64,000 nucleotides of DNA from Eubacteriales bacterium (GTDB lineage Bacteria; Bacillota; Clostridia; Lachnospirales; Lachnospiraceae). Under the pieces are notes generated by a model. The model was given only the letters and a program-made list of their open reading frames with translations, did no database searches and was not told the origin of the DNA. The stretch lies in assembly GCA_030533405.1 (NCBI GenBank), contig JAUNJF010000001.1, forward strand, positions 186,001 through 250,000, in the 5' to 3' direction. Shown one piece after another: positions 46,746 to 56,317 of this stretch (position 1 is the first letter of the stretch; each line of letters starts with the position of its first letter). The translations under genes were made by a program, and so were the position numbers.

Positions 46746-48425
46746 ATGAAGAACGAGAAGAACAAAGGCATATCGCTGTTGGGAACATTGTTATTGATGG
46801 GGGCAGTTCCATTGACTTGCGCAGCAATTATTATGATTGTTGTTGCTGCATTTAGTATCAAGAAAGAGGTAGAACAAGAAACATTTGAAAAGCTGCAGAT
46901 TGCAGCCGAAAGTGTGGATCAGTATTTTATCTATGATGTGATTGCAAATGGTGCGATAGATTATGAGGAATATGCTGATCACGAATTTATTGAATGTATG
47001 AAATCAGAGAATGTGGATTTAACATTGTTTGAGGACAACACCAGATTCTTAACTTCTTTGAAAAATGAAGATGGTAGCTATAATGAAGGAACACCTGCGT
47101 CTGAGGAAGTATACAATCATGTAAAAGCAGGGGAAGATTATCATTCGGATGATGTTGTAATTGGTGGCACTGATTACTATGTATATTACAAGCCTATTTA
47201 TGATAGTAATAAAGCATTTTGGGGTATGGCTTTTGCTGGAACACCAAAAACAGCTGTCAAAGCAGCAATCAACAAAGCCGTGTCAGTGCTTATTCTGATT
47301 GCAGTGGTTGTATGTGTTATATTTGGTATCGTAATTACCATTTTGGCATTGCGTATTAGGAAGAGTATTATGGCGGTGCGTGATGGTGTTATTCGCTTAT
47401 CAGAGGGTGATATTTCAGAAGGTATTAACATGAAAGATGCTATTGTTGAAATTCAAGAGACAATTACAGCAACCAACATGTTACAACAAAAATTGTTAGA
47501 GGTAATTGGTAAAGTAAAGGGACATACGGTCACATTGTTGGATTCGATTGGACAGGTAAATGATGCTGCCAAGCATTCATCTGATGGAACAGGTCAGATT
47601 GCAGGGGCTATGGATGAGCTTGCGAATGCAACGATGTCTATGTCAGAGAATGTTCAGGGTGTAAATACCAACACCCTGAATATGGGAGAATATATTCAGG
47701 GTATTACAGAAAATGTGGATGCACTTGCAGTTGCATCGGATGACATTAAGGATGCAACAGAAAATGCACAGGAACTTATGGTGCAGGTATTAAAATCTTC
47801 AGAGGAATCTTCACAGGCTGTTACAGAGATTTGTGATAGTGTGGAACAGACAAATGCATCCATTGGAAAGATTACAGAAGCTGTTACTTTGATTAATGAA
47901 ATTGCATCGCAGACGAATATGTTAGCGTTGAATGCAAGTATTGAGGCTGCTCGCGCGGGTGAGGCTGGAAGAGGATTTGCAGTTGTTGCAGAAGAGATTG
48001 GTAAATTGGCTGATGAATCAGCAAAGAGTGCGAATACCATTAAAGCACTTACAGATGATATGAATCAGAAGTCTTCTCAGACAGTTGCTCTTGCTGAAAG
48101 GGTTGATAAGATTATTACTGATGAACAGGGTAAAGTGAATTCAACACAACATGCATTTGAATCACTTGGAGCATCTATTGAGGAAAGTCTTGCTATGATT
48201 TCGGAAATCAATGCAAAGACTTCCGAGCTTCTTCAGTTGAAGGAAAATATTATTATGAGTGTTACGGATCTTTCTGCAATTTCAGAAGAAAATGCAGCAA
48301 GTAATGAGGAGGTAACTGCATCTGTTTCTGTGATTGCACAGTTGGTTAAAGATATGGCAGATAACAGTGATGGCATGAAGACATTGTCAGATGAGCTAGA
48401 GACAGCAGTTGCATATTTTAAATAG
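46746..48425 (+). CDS. Methyl-accepting chemotaxis protein
   Basis: A 559-residue chemoreceptor. Membrane segments at about residues 13-38 and 185-210 flank an extracellular single-Cache-like sensor; a HAMP domain follows (about 210-265). The long signalling hairpin has the tip motif [34 protein letters not shown] near residues 385-420. It implies a flagellar chemotaxis pathway encoded elsewhere. GGGAGG precedes the ATG at 46746; the in-frame ATG at 46722 lacks a site. Confidence 0.93.
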   Translation: MKNEKNKGISLLGTLLLMGAVPLTCAAIIMIVVAAFSIKKEVEQETFEKLQIAAESVDQYFIYDVIANGAIDYEEYADHEFIECMKSENVDLTLFEDNTRFLTSLKNEDGSYNEGTPASEEVYNHVKAGEDYHSDDVVIGGTDYYVYYKPIYDSNKAFWGMAFAGTPKTAVKAAINKAVSVLILIAVVVCVIFGIVITILALRIRKSIMAVRDGVIRLSEGDISEGINMKDAIVEIQETITATNMLQQKLLEVIGKVKGHTVTLLDSIGQVNDAAKHSSDGTGQIAGAMDELANATMSMSENVQGVNTNTLNMGEYIQGITENVDALAVASDDIKDATENAQELMVQVLKSSEESSQAVTEICDSVEQTNASIGKITEAVTLINEIASQTNMLALNASIEAARAGEAGRGFAVVAEEIGKLADESAKSANTIKALTDDMNQKSSQTVALAERVDKIITDEQGKVNSTQHAFESLGASIEESLAMISEINAKTSELLQLKENIIMSVTDLSAISEENAASNEEVTASVSVIAQLVKDMADNSDGMKTLSDELETAVAYFK

Positions 48426-48445
48426 GGAAATATATAATGATTTTT

Positions 48446-48485
48446 ACGTGCGTTTATATCTAATATAAGCGCACGTTTTTTTGTT
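48446..48485 (+). terminator. Terminator after the chemoreceptor gene
   Basis: ACGTGCGTTTATAT (48446-48459) pairs with 48463-48476 with a few mismatches, followed by nine T. It ends the signalling gene run. Confidence 0.85.
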
Positions 48486-48565
48486 TTGTTGGGAATTGTG
48501 CAAAGCACACTTTGTTCAAAATAATAGAAATGGTATTGTTAACTTGAAAATAACGAATAATATTT

Positions 48566-48720
48566 GTGAAGTTATATAGAAGAGAACAATACCTAAAAAA
48601 GATTAGAGGGTTTTATCATAGTGATGATTTAATTAAAGTTATCACAGGAATTAGAAGATGTGGAAAAAAACTTGTGGAGCTTACAAGTGCAAGTTGTACA
48701 AGTGGAAAGAGCGGTTAGTG
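48566..48720 (+). pseudogene. Remnant of an AAA+ ATP-binding protein (DUF4143 type)
   Basis: From a GTG at 48566 the frame reads KLYRREQYLKKIRGFYHS then DDLIKVITGIRRCGKK, the standard opening of the ATP-binding DUF4143-class proteins up to the Walker A lysine, where GKS is expected. It then drifts and stops at 48717-48719 (about 50 codons instead of about 400). Downstream, in another frame, about 48748-48890 reads as a plausible but unassigned peptide (NVGCYLGISENSILETTEIG). The 48486-48995 gap has no intact gene; a longer open frame at 48658 is chance. This is a deleted gene, possibly once part of a toxin-antitoxin-like or mobile cargo. Confidence 0.65.
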
Positions 48721-48995
48721 GAAATGGGTAATGTTACAAATAGAAAATGTTGGATGTTATCTTGGAATCAGCGAGAATTCCATACTAGAAACAACAGAAA
48801 TTGGAACCATAAAAGGGTTACAGCAAATACATGCTTTTTTGATTGATGAGTATGGGTTATCGTATTATAATATATGTATAAAAAATAGGGCGGTGGTCAT
48901 TAGAATATGATTCATAGAGATTGATATTTGAATGAATTATTGCAGGGTAGAGTATCAGATCATTTTTTCTGATTGCAGAGGGGGATATATGATAT

Positions 48996-50318
48996 ATGGA
49001 TAACAAAATGGGAACGGAAAAGATGAGTAAGCTGATATTGACGACAGGAGTGCCGTTAATGTTAAGCTTATTGATTAATTCACTTTATAATTTCGTAGAT
49101 TCCGTGTTTGTATCCAGGATTGCAGAGGAGGCATTGACAGCGATTTCTCTTTCTGCACCAGTTCAAATGTTTGTTTCAGCATTGGGTCTTGGAAATGCAG
49201 TTGGATTAAATGCAGCTATTTCAAAAGCGCTTGGTGAAAAGAATAATGAAAAAGTAACAAGAATTGCTTGCGCAGCCGTTTTTGTGGCTGTGTGTGAGTG
49301 GATATTGATTTCAGTAGTGTGTTTGATAGGTGTTAGATGGTATTTTGATTGGCAATGCGGCGGTAATCAAATGATAGCAAAGTATGGGTGTGATTATTTA
49401 TCTATATGTATGCTACTTTCGTTAGGGCAAATGGGACAGTGGGTTTTTGATCGCTTTGTTATTGCAAGTGGAAAAAGTCATCTTTTTCTATTTACACTAT
49501 CAGCAGCTTCAATCACGAATATTATTTTGGACCCAATCTTTATTTTTATTTTACACTTAGGAACGAAGGGGGCGGCTATAGCAACTGTAATTGGTCAGTT
49601 TGTGGGAGCGTTAGCAGGAATATATATCAATCGAAAATGGAATAAAGAGATTCCATTTCGTTTTACGTTACATCCAGATATGGAAAGTATAAAGGATATT
49701 ATACGAGTAGGATTTCCATCAACTTTAGTACAGGTGGTAACCAGCTTTGTGAATGTGGCAATGAATACAATTTTGCAGGAATTTTCCTCGACAGCAATAG
49801 CCGTATTTGGAGTGTGCTGTCGAATGCAAGGAATATGCACAGTCGCTGTACATGGAATTAATAATGGAATCATACCAATTGTAGCCTATAATTATGGCGC
49901 AAGATTGAAAGAACGGATAAGGGAAGCAATCAAGTATGCGATTGTAGATTCCGTGATATTGTATGTTCCATTACTTATAATACTAGTAATGTTTCCAGAT
50001 AAGGTAATGATGCTGTTTAATGCATCGGGGACAATGATGGAAATCGGTGAATCGGCTGTGAGAATTTTTGCGTTGGTATGGCTGATATCAATACCGAATC
50101 TTGTTATTTCATCTGCATTACAGGGACTTTCCAAAGCAAATTCCAGTATGTTCCTTACAATGTTAAGACAGGCAATATTGCCATTATTATTGGGGTATGT
50201 TATATCAAGAATGGGGCAGATAAATCTCATTTGGTTTGCTTTTGTTATAGCAGAAATGATTGTGATATATCCAGCTATTATCATTTGGAAGCATGATTTC
50301 AAGAGTGTTTTTGAGTGA
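48996..50318 (+). CDS. MATE-family multidrug/cation efflux transporter
   Basis: A 440-residue membrane protein with about 12 membrane segments. The N-terminal half has GVPLMLSLLINSLYNFVDSVFVSRI and GLGNAVGLNAAISKALGE; the C-terminal half has GFPSTLVQVVTSFVNVAMN and the NNGIIPIVAYNYGARLKERI segment, all typical of the NorM/DinF-like MATE fold. It would expel drugs or organic cations in exchange for Na+ or H+. GAGGGGG lies about 12 bases before the ATG, a rather wide spacing. Standing alone after the pseudogene, it may be part of an accessory patch. Confidence 0.9.
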   Translation: MDNKMGTEKMSKLILTTGVPLMLSLLINSLYNFVDSVFVSRIAEEALTAISLSAPVQMFVSALGLGNAVGLNAAISKALGEKNNEKVTRIACAAVFVAVCEWILISVVCLIGVRWYFDWQCGGNQMIAKYGCDYLSICMLLSLGQMGQWVFDRFVIASGKSHLFLFTLSAASITNIILDPIFIFILHLGTKGAAIATVIGQFVGALAGIYINRKWNKEIPFRFTLHPDMESIKDIIRVGFPSTLVQVVTSFVNVAMNTILQEFSSTAIAVFGVCCRMQGICTVAVHGINNGIIPIVAYNYGARLKERIREAIKYAIVDSVILYVPLLIILVMFPDKVMMLFNASGTMMEIGESAVRIFALVWLISIPNLVISSALQGLSKANSSMFLTMLRQAILPLLLGYVISRMGQINLIWFAFVIAEMIVIYPAIIIWKHDFKSVFE

Positions 50319-50347
50319 ATCATTTTAAGCATAAATTGTTATTTGAG

Positions 50348-50383
50348 AAGAAAGAATTTCTATAGTAATTCTTTCTTTTTTTT
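50348..50383 (+). terminator. Terminator after the MATE gene
   Basis: AAGAAAGAATT (50348-50358) pairs perfectly with 50367-50377, followed by a run of T. A TATAAT (50385-50390) right behind it may belong to the next gene. Confidence 0.85.
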
Positions 50384-50447
50384 GTATAATGTTTATATAG
50401 GGAAATTGTAATGAACGTATTAAAAATGAGAAGGACGGTTATATAAT

Positions 50448-52706
50448 ATGGCGGTATATGATACTTATATGGTGGATTCGATAGATGGAGATGTGGGGCA
50501 ATTTAAAGTTGAAAATGGACAAACAATAGGAAATGCTTTTGCGCTATTAAACTATGAAGATTATCCTAATGAATCGAAGGAGTTTATTGATGAAATAAAT
50601 AGTCGTGGTCAGGTTGCGAATGAAATGTATAAACTGTCGCGGCATAGAGAGCAGATGTTTGCGAGTGGATTTGAAGCAGGCATGTACATTGCAAGATTTG
50701 ATGAAAATGAGGAATTGATCAGCTTTGAATTTACAGATGGTACAAGAAAAATGCTTGGCTATGATGGTCTTGAAGATTTGCCTAATGAATTTGATAGTTG
50801 GGTAAAGACTTTGATTCCGGAAGAAAGAGATGTTTTAGTAAAATTATTCTGGGATACGGTCAAGATTCATAGAGAATTACCGGATATTTCACATGCTGAA
50901 TATCGTATGATGAAGAAAGACGGAAGTATTATCTGGGTAACAGGTGCGGGAGAGTTTGTCCGTAGAGAAAATGGCTCCCTTGAAATATATATGGGGTGTT
51001 ATCGAGAGGTAACTGCTGAGCATGAAAAAGAGGAATATCTTCATATTATTGAAGGCGTAGGCAAAGTATTTAATTTCAGCATTTATATAGATGCCAAGAC
51101 AGAAAAGTATCGTTTTATAAGTACAAATGAGTATGTAAATAAAGTGAATGTGTGTGAGAATGCTTTTGAATTCCTTAAGGCAAATGTTGAATATTCTGTT
51201 GGCGCAGAATACAAGTCAGAATTATTAGAATGGTTTGATTGTTCTATTATTCTAAAAGAATTAAAAGAGCATGGAACCGTCAGCAAGGACTTTTACAGTG
51301 ATATGGCTGGCGAGTGGTTTAAGGGCATATTCCTTGTGGGAGACTATGATGAAGATGGAGAGATTGCGCATATCATTTATGGTTGTCAGAATATCAATGA
51401 TACCAAGAAAATAGAGATAGAAAATCAAAAGGAAATACTTGATAAATATAACCTTCTTAAATCTGTTTCAGATATTTATTACAGCATGCATGAAATTAAT
51501 CTTGTACATAATACTGTAACAGCATATAAGTCAGTAGGTGATGTGAATAGAATTGTGAATCGAGAAAATGGTGCTGATTTGATGATGCAAAGAGTGATGC
51601 GTGTTACTGCAAAGCCTCAATATGTCAAAGCAGCATTGGAGTTCACAGATTTAGTTACTTTACCTGAAAGACTTAAGGATAAAAAGGCTATTTCTGCCGA
51701 ATTTGAAGGAAATAATTTAGGATGGTTTACAGCAACATTTATTACAGTTGAAACGGATGATGCGGGAAAACCAACGAAGGTCATATTTACAACGAATAGT
51801 ATTGATGAGATAAAGCGAAAAGAAGAAAATCTGATTCAACAATCTAATACAGATGAACTTACAGGTGCATATAACCGTAGGGCATATGAAGAGGCAATTG
51901 CAGAGGTGACACAAAGTGGAATAGATGACGATTTTGTGTATATTTCAGTTGATGTAAATGGGCTTAAGGTTGTAAATGATACAATTGGTCATAGTGCTGG
52001 CGATGAACTTATTCAAGGAGCATACACATGTCTTAATAGAACCATTGGAACATACGGAAGGGTGTTTAGAACAGGCGGTGATGAGTTTGTTGTACTTGCC
52101 AATGTTTCTGGTGAGCAGTTAACGAATGCATTGGAAGCTCTTGATTTGGCTACGGAAAGATGGACGGGTAATTTAGTGGACAATCTTTCTGTGTCACATG
52201 GTGCTGTTGCAAGAAGAGAAGTTTCGGATCTGAATATAGGGGATATTGCAATCTTAGCGGATAAGAGAATGTATGAAGCCAAAAATTTGTATTATAATAA
52301 ACAAGGAATTGACAGAAGAGGTCAGAGAGATGCCCATATTGCGTTGTGTGCGCTTTATACCAAAATCCTTAAGATAAATATAACCAACGATTCATATCAG
52401 ATTGTGAATATGGATGTATCAGAGCAGAATGCAGAAAAGGGTTTTTCTGATAAAATATCTGTTTGGTTAAGATCATTTGGAGAAACAGGGCAGGTTCATC
52501 CAGATGATTTGGAAGAATATTTGACCAAAACGAATCTTACGTATTTAGATGATTATTTTTCTAGCAATAAAACATCTCTTCATATATTTTATAGAAGAAA
52601 ATATGATGATGGATTCAAGCAGGTTATGATGGAACTGATTCCAGCGAATGATTACAGAGATGATGATAAAAATTTATTCTTATATGTGAAGAATATAGAT
52701 GCATAA
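50448..52706 (+). CDS. Cytoplasmic PAS-GGDEF diguanylate cyclase with C-terminal extension
   Basis: A 752-residue soluble protein. A PAS_3/PAC domain (about residues 75-195, YRMMKKDGSIIWVTGAGEFV) is followed by a region of about 250 residues with a second and probably third PAS-like fold. The GGDEF domain follows (about 465-625, NTDELTGAYNRRAYEEA and FRTGGDEFVVL), and then an extra domain of about 130 residues with no recognised motif. The GGDEF motif is intact, so cyclase activity is expected. It has its own promoter region and terminator. Confidence 0.88.
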   Translation: MAVYDTYMVDSIDGDVGQFKVENGQTIGNAFALLNYEDYPNESKEFIDEINSRGQVANEMYKLSRHREQMFASGFEAGMYIARFDENEELISFEFTDGTRKMLGYDGLEDLPNEFDSWVKTLIPEERDVLVKLFWDTVKIHRELPDISHAEYRMMKKDGSIIWVTGAGEFVRRENGSLEIYMGCYREVTAEHEKEEYLHIIEGVGKVFNFSIYIDAKTEKYRFISTNEYVNKVNVCENAFEFLKANVEYSVGAEYKSELLEWFDCSIILKELKEHGTVSKDFYSDMAGEWFKGIFLVGDYDEDGEIAHIIYGCQNINDTKKIEIENQKEILDKYNLLKSVSDIYYSMHEINLVHNTVTAYKSVGDVNRIVNRENGADLMMQRVMRVTAKPQYVKAALEFTDLVTLPERLKDKKAISAEFEGNNLGWFTATFITVETDDAGKPTKVIFTTNSIDEIKRKEENLIQQSNTDELTGAYNRRAYEEAIAEVTQSGIDDDFVYISVDVNGLKVVNDTIGHSAGDELIQGAYTCLNRTIGTYGRVFRTGGDEFVVLANVSGEQLTNALEALDLATERWTGNLVDNLSVSHGAVARREVSDLNIGDIAILADKRMYEAKNLYYNKQGIDRRGQRDAHIALCALYTKILKINITNDSYQIVNMDVSEQNAEKGFSDKISVWLRSFGETGQVHPDDLEEYLTKTNLTYLDDYFSSNKTSLHIFYRRKYDDGFKQVMMELIPANDYRDDDKNLFLYVKNIDA

Positions 52707-52744
52707 TTTGCGGTAGTGTTGATTTTGAAATGGAGAAAGCGTTT

Positions 52745-52784
52745 AAGGAGGGCATATCACAGTGATATGTCCTCTTTTCTTTTT
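52745..52784 (+). terminator. Terminator after the PAS-GGDEF gene
   Basis: AAGGAGGGCATATCAC (52745-52760) pairs with 52762-52776 (one G-T and one A-C-type mismatch), followed by TTTTCTTTTT. Confidence 0.8.
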
Positions 52785-52806
52785 AAGAAAATCTTCATTT
52801 TTTTGA

Positions 52807-52893
52807 TTACAATTTTGTAAAAATGAAAGGATATGATAGCAGTATAAGAATTCGACAGAATATGGACTAGCGTAAGAGGAGGTGCTATCATAT
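52807..52893 (+). promoter_or_regulatory. Leader of the two-component operon: palindrome and 10-bp inverted repeat
   Basis: TTACAA-TT-TTGTAA (52807-52820) is a perfect palindrome. Further down, ATATGATAGC (52831-52840) pairs perfectly with 52884-52893 around a 43-base loop that holds an AGGAGGTG (52876-52883) followed by no start codon. The palindrome could be a regulator site, and the repeat may fold in the leader RNA. Function is unproven. Confidence 0.4.
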
Positions 52894-52939
52894 AGGAGAA
52901 ACACAGATATAACAAAGTAGAAGAAAGAGGAGTTTTCAT

Positions 52940-53641
52940 ATGCAGCAGAAGATGAAAATATTAGTTTGTGACGATGACAAAGAAATTGTAGAAGCAATTT
53001 CTATTTATTTAAATCAGGAAGGCTATGAGGTGGTCACGGCCTATAATGGAAAAGAAGCACTAGAAGTATTGAAGGAGCAGGAAGTGCACTTAATCATTTT
53101 GGATATTATGATGCCAGAGTTAGATGGCATTCATGCTCTCTTAAAAATTCGAGAGGAGAGCAGTATTCCGGTTATTTTGCTTTCGGCAAAATCAGAGGAT
53201 GTGGATAAGATTTTAGGACTCAATGTTGGAGCAGATGATTATGTGACGAAACCATTTAATCCGCTTGAATTGGTTGCGCGTGTGAAATCACAGTTGCGTC
53301 GCTATACAAAGCTGGGTGGCATGGAGATTGCAAGTAGCAATACCTTGGTAAATGGTTCGATTACACTGGATAAGGATCAGAAAACAGTTTCGGTAGATGG
53401 TGAGCTTGTGAAGCTGACACCAACTGAATTTAAAATTTTGCAATTATTTATGGAGAATGTAGGGATTGTATTCTCATCTTCGCAGATTTATGAGCGTGTT
53501 TGGGATGAGGATGCCTATTCCGCAGAAAATATTGTGTCGGTACATATTCGTAGAATTCGAGAGAAGATTGAAATTGATCCGAAAAACCCAGATTACATTA
53601 AGGTAATGTGGGGTGTCGGTTATCGCATGGAGAAGAAGTAA
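52940..53641 (+). CDS. OmpR/PhoB-family response regulator
   Basis: A 233-residue regulator. The receiver domain (residues 1-120) has the acidic pair in CDDDKEIV, phospho-acceptor in LIILDIMMPELDG (Asp about 56) and the lysine in DYVTKPFNPLELVARV. The OmpR winged helix (about 140-230) has LTPTEFKILQLFMENVG and SVHIRRIREKIEIDP. GAGGAG precedes the ATG. It is paired with the histidine kinase gene 15 bp downstream. Confidence 0.95.
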   Translation: MQQKMKILVCDDDKEIVEAISIYLNQEGYEVVTAYNGKEALEVLKEQEVHLIILDIMMPELDGIHALLKIREESSIPVILLSAKSEDVDKILGLNVGADDYVTKPFNPLELVARVKSQLRRYTKLGGMEIASSNTLVNGSITLDKDQKTVSVDGELVKLTPTEFKILQLFMENVGIVFSSSQIYERVWDEDAYSAENIVSVHIRRIREKIEIDPKNPDYIKVMWGVGYRMEKK

Positions 53642-53656
53642 AGAAGGGATAGACCT

Positions 53657-56281
53657 ATGACAGAAAAAAAGAAATGGTATTACACAGGTGTGGGCAAGGT
53701 GTTGCGTGGTTTTTTGTGTTTGATGACATTGGCGCTTTGTACATCTGGAACTATGTATCTGATTCAGATGTTTTCTTCGTATGGAGATGATTTTCTGAAA
53801 GGAAAGGAAGCTTCCTATGAAAGTACACAAGGCTATAGAGTGGATTTGGTTAACTCGATGCGAAATACGTTGGATTTCGTGGAAGTTAGTTGTGCAAAAC
53901 ACGAATTCACGGTGTATGACGTAGAGAATCAGGAACAGTGGACCTGTGATTATAAAAAAGACCAGGCTGTGGAACAGGATGAGCAATATCTTCCTGTTGT
54001 AGAGAAAGCATCTATGGAGATGCATTTTGATGATTTAGATTGGATCACAGAAAACATACAGGTTGCTGATGGCGAAAGATTTGTCCATTTTTCAAAAAAA
54101 CAGTTTCAGAAATTGTTTGAACTATGTGGAAGCAAAAATACAAATTATCGATATTCGCATGATTATCCAGAATCTACCTATTTTGTATTTGCCAATCAGG
54201 ATACAGTGACCGGTATTTTGGACGAAAGTAAAAATGGCGCATTGGGATATGCACTATATAATCCAGAGGAAGATTTGTTTTATTCGACCTGGGATCAGTA
54301 TTTTCCGTCTTATAATCACTATTTATATCGATGTGATGAAATCTTATCAAACATACAGGGCAATTTGTATGGTATGAAAGTGGAAAATATTATTATGCCA
54401 TTGTTGTGGGCACACAATTATACGCAGATGGAAATGCATCAGATTTACTACGAAATGCCTGCGGAGCAGATGGACATAGCAATGAATATGAAGCGAAACA
54501 TGGAAAATGGACCATTTCTTTACTATATAGAGCGCGCTAATGGTGAGGTAATATCCAATGTTGAAAATATAGAAGAGATTACCAAGCTGGATCGATTTTA
54601 TTATTTAGGTGACTATGAAAAACTGCAATATCCCGAAGCGGAAAATGTGCGTAATTTATCTGAACTTGAATATCTCGGTTGCGATGTTTATATAGATAGT
54701 TTTAATGGAATGATGTACATGGGAATGGATTTTGCGCGTGCAAAACAAGATCAAAATTATGATGCTGATGGAATATATGTGCGTTATCAGCGGTTTGAGA
54801 TTGCCCAGAAGCATGGAATGTGGATTTTATTGTTGCTGATAGTGCTTTATCTTTTGTTGGTGTATCAGACAATCAGTTTGATTGTGACAACAGGACGTGT
54901 GTGCAAGAAACCAAAAACAGAGGATGGTCAGGATGTATTGTGGCAGGTGCACTTGAATTTCTTTGATCAGCTATTTACAGAACCATATCTGATTTTGGAA
55001 GGCTTTGTGCTTTTGGGTGCAACAGTGGTTGGGGCGAATCTTTTTCTTGAATTTATGAACGAGATAGAAAATCGTCCAATCGTGGCTTTGATTGGGATGG
55101 CTGGATGTGCTGCTGGCTATGGATTGATTTTTATGTTGTTTGTCTTAAGCTTCATTAGAAGGATCAAGGCGAAGAATTTTATCAGCAAAATGGGCTTTGG
55201 AAAGCTGTGGAAATGGATTGTTGGCATTTTTGTAAAAATCTATCAGCAGCAAAAAGGTAGAAGATGGCTTCGTAGTTTGTTTGATATTTATTTGGGATTT
55301 CAGGTTATTTTGGCGATTTTTATCTTTTATTTGACCATGGATGAGGGTGGACTGACCGCGATTTTAGCTGTTATAATGGGATCGGTGCTTCCGAACGTGT
55401 TTATTGTAATGACAATGAAGAAATTGTTTGGAGACATGGATACGATCTTAAAATGCATTGAAGAGATTAAAAATGGTGATCTGGAATATCAGTGTGATGT
55501 AGATCGTGAAATGCATTTCTTAAATGAAATAGCGGATGGCGTCAATCATATTGGAGATGGTTTAAAGATTGCAGTTGAGCAATCCATTAAAGATGAGCGT
55601 ATGCGAACCGAATTAATTACCAATGTTTCGCATGATTTGAAAACACCATTGACTTCGATTATCAATTATGTGGATTTGTTAAAGAAGGAAGAGATGTATT
55701 CGGAGAATGCAAAACATTATCTGGATGTATTGGATACAAAGTCACAGCGTTTGAAGCATTTGACAGAGGATCTTGTGGAAGCTGCAAAGGCAAATACAGG
55801 TAATATTGAGTTGGAATGTATGCCGCTTGCATTTGATGAGTTGATGCGTCAGGCGATTGGTGAATTTGAGGATAAGTTTGCAACACGGAATTTAACGGTT
55901 GTTGCTAGTTATCCAGAAACACCAGCTGTGATTATGGCAGACGGCAGAAGATTGTTCCGTATCATTGAAAATGTGTTGGTGAATGCTTATAAATATGCAT
56001 TAGAAGGTACACGCATTTATGCAGATTTGGTGAAAGAAGGGGACGAGGTTGTATTTACACTGAAAAATATATCAGAGGCTCCTTTGAATATCAGTCCTGA
56101 GGAATTGATGGAACGATTTACAAGAGGAGACAGTTCCCGTACGACAGAGGGAAGCGGACTGGGTTTGTCGATAGCAAAGGATTTGACGTATTTAATGGAA
56201 GGTGTTTTTGCACTGGAATTAGATGGAGATTTATTTAAGGTTATCGTAAAGTTTTCAGGATATAATCATTCTGATAATTAG
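53657..56281 (+). CDS. Large multi-span sensor histidine kinase
   Basis: An 874-residue kinase, larger than most. It has a membrane segment at about residues 15-35, an extracellular region of about 355 residues (about 36-390), then five or six membrane segments (about 392-415, 450-480, 490-510, 545-605), a HAMP-like linker, the HisKA box SHDLKTPLTSIINYVDLLKKEE with phospho-His about residue 659, and an ATPase domain ending in GSGLGLSIAKDLT. The extracellular region has no recognised domain. It resembles kinases that work with VanR/WalR-like regulators; the signal is unknown. Confidence 0.9.
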   Translation: MTEKKKWYYTGVGKVLRGFLCLMTLALCTSGTMYLIQMFSSYGDDFLKGKEASYESTQGYRVDLVNSMRNTLDFVEVSCAKHEFTVYDVENQEQWTCDYKKDQAVEQDEQYLPVVEKASMEMHFDDLDWITENIQVADGERFVHFSKKQFQKLFELCGSKNTNYRYSHDYPESTYFVFANQDTVTGILDESKNGALGYALYNPEEDLFYSTWDQYFPSYNHYLYRCDEILSNIQGNLYGMKVENIIMPLLWAHNYTQMEMHQIYYEMPAEQMDIAMNMKRNMENGPFLYYIERANGEVISNVENIEEITKLDRFYYLGDYEKLQYPEAENVRNLSELEYLGCDVYIDSFNGMMYMGMDFARAKQDQNYDADGIYVRYQRFEIAQKHGMWILLLLIVLYLLLVYQTISLIVTTGRVCKKPKTEDGQDVLWQVHLNFFDQLFTEPYLILEGFVLLGATVVGANLFLEFMNEIENRPIVALIGMAGCAAGYGLIFMLFVLSFIRRIKAKNFISKMGFGKLWKWIVGIFVKIYQQQKGRRWLRSLFDIYLGFQVILAIFIFYLTMDEGGLTAILAVIMGSVLPNVFIVMTMKKLFGDMDTILKCIEEIKNGDLEYQCDVDREMHFLNEIADGVNHIGDGLKIAVEQSIKDERMRTELITNVSHDLKTPLTSIINYVDLLKKEEMYSENAKHYLDVLDTKSQRLKHLTEDLVEAAKANTGNIELECMPLAFDELMRQAIGEFEDKFATRNLTVVASYPETPAVIMADGRRLFRIIENVLVNAYKYALEGTRIYADLVKEGDEVVFTLKNISEAPLNISPEELMERFTRGDSSRTTEGSGLGLSIAKDLTYLMEGVFALELDGDLFKVIVKFSGYNHSDN

Positions 56282-56317
56282 TATAGTTCATTGGAATTGT
56301 AGGAAGGAGAGAATAGG

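Noticed and set aside
48658-48846. 62-codon plus-strand open frame
   Set aside because: It overlaps the relic ATPase in another frame and reads as low-complexity Lys/Asn/Trp with no domain.
42960-52940. c-di-GMP riboswitch in front of the signalling genes
   Set aside because: No GEMM-type conserved core could be seen in the leaders of the HD-GYP, GGDEF, chemoreceptor or MATE genes.
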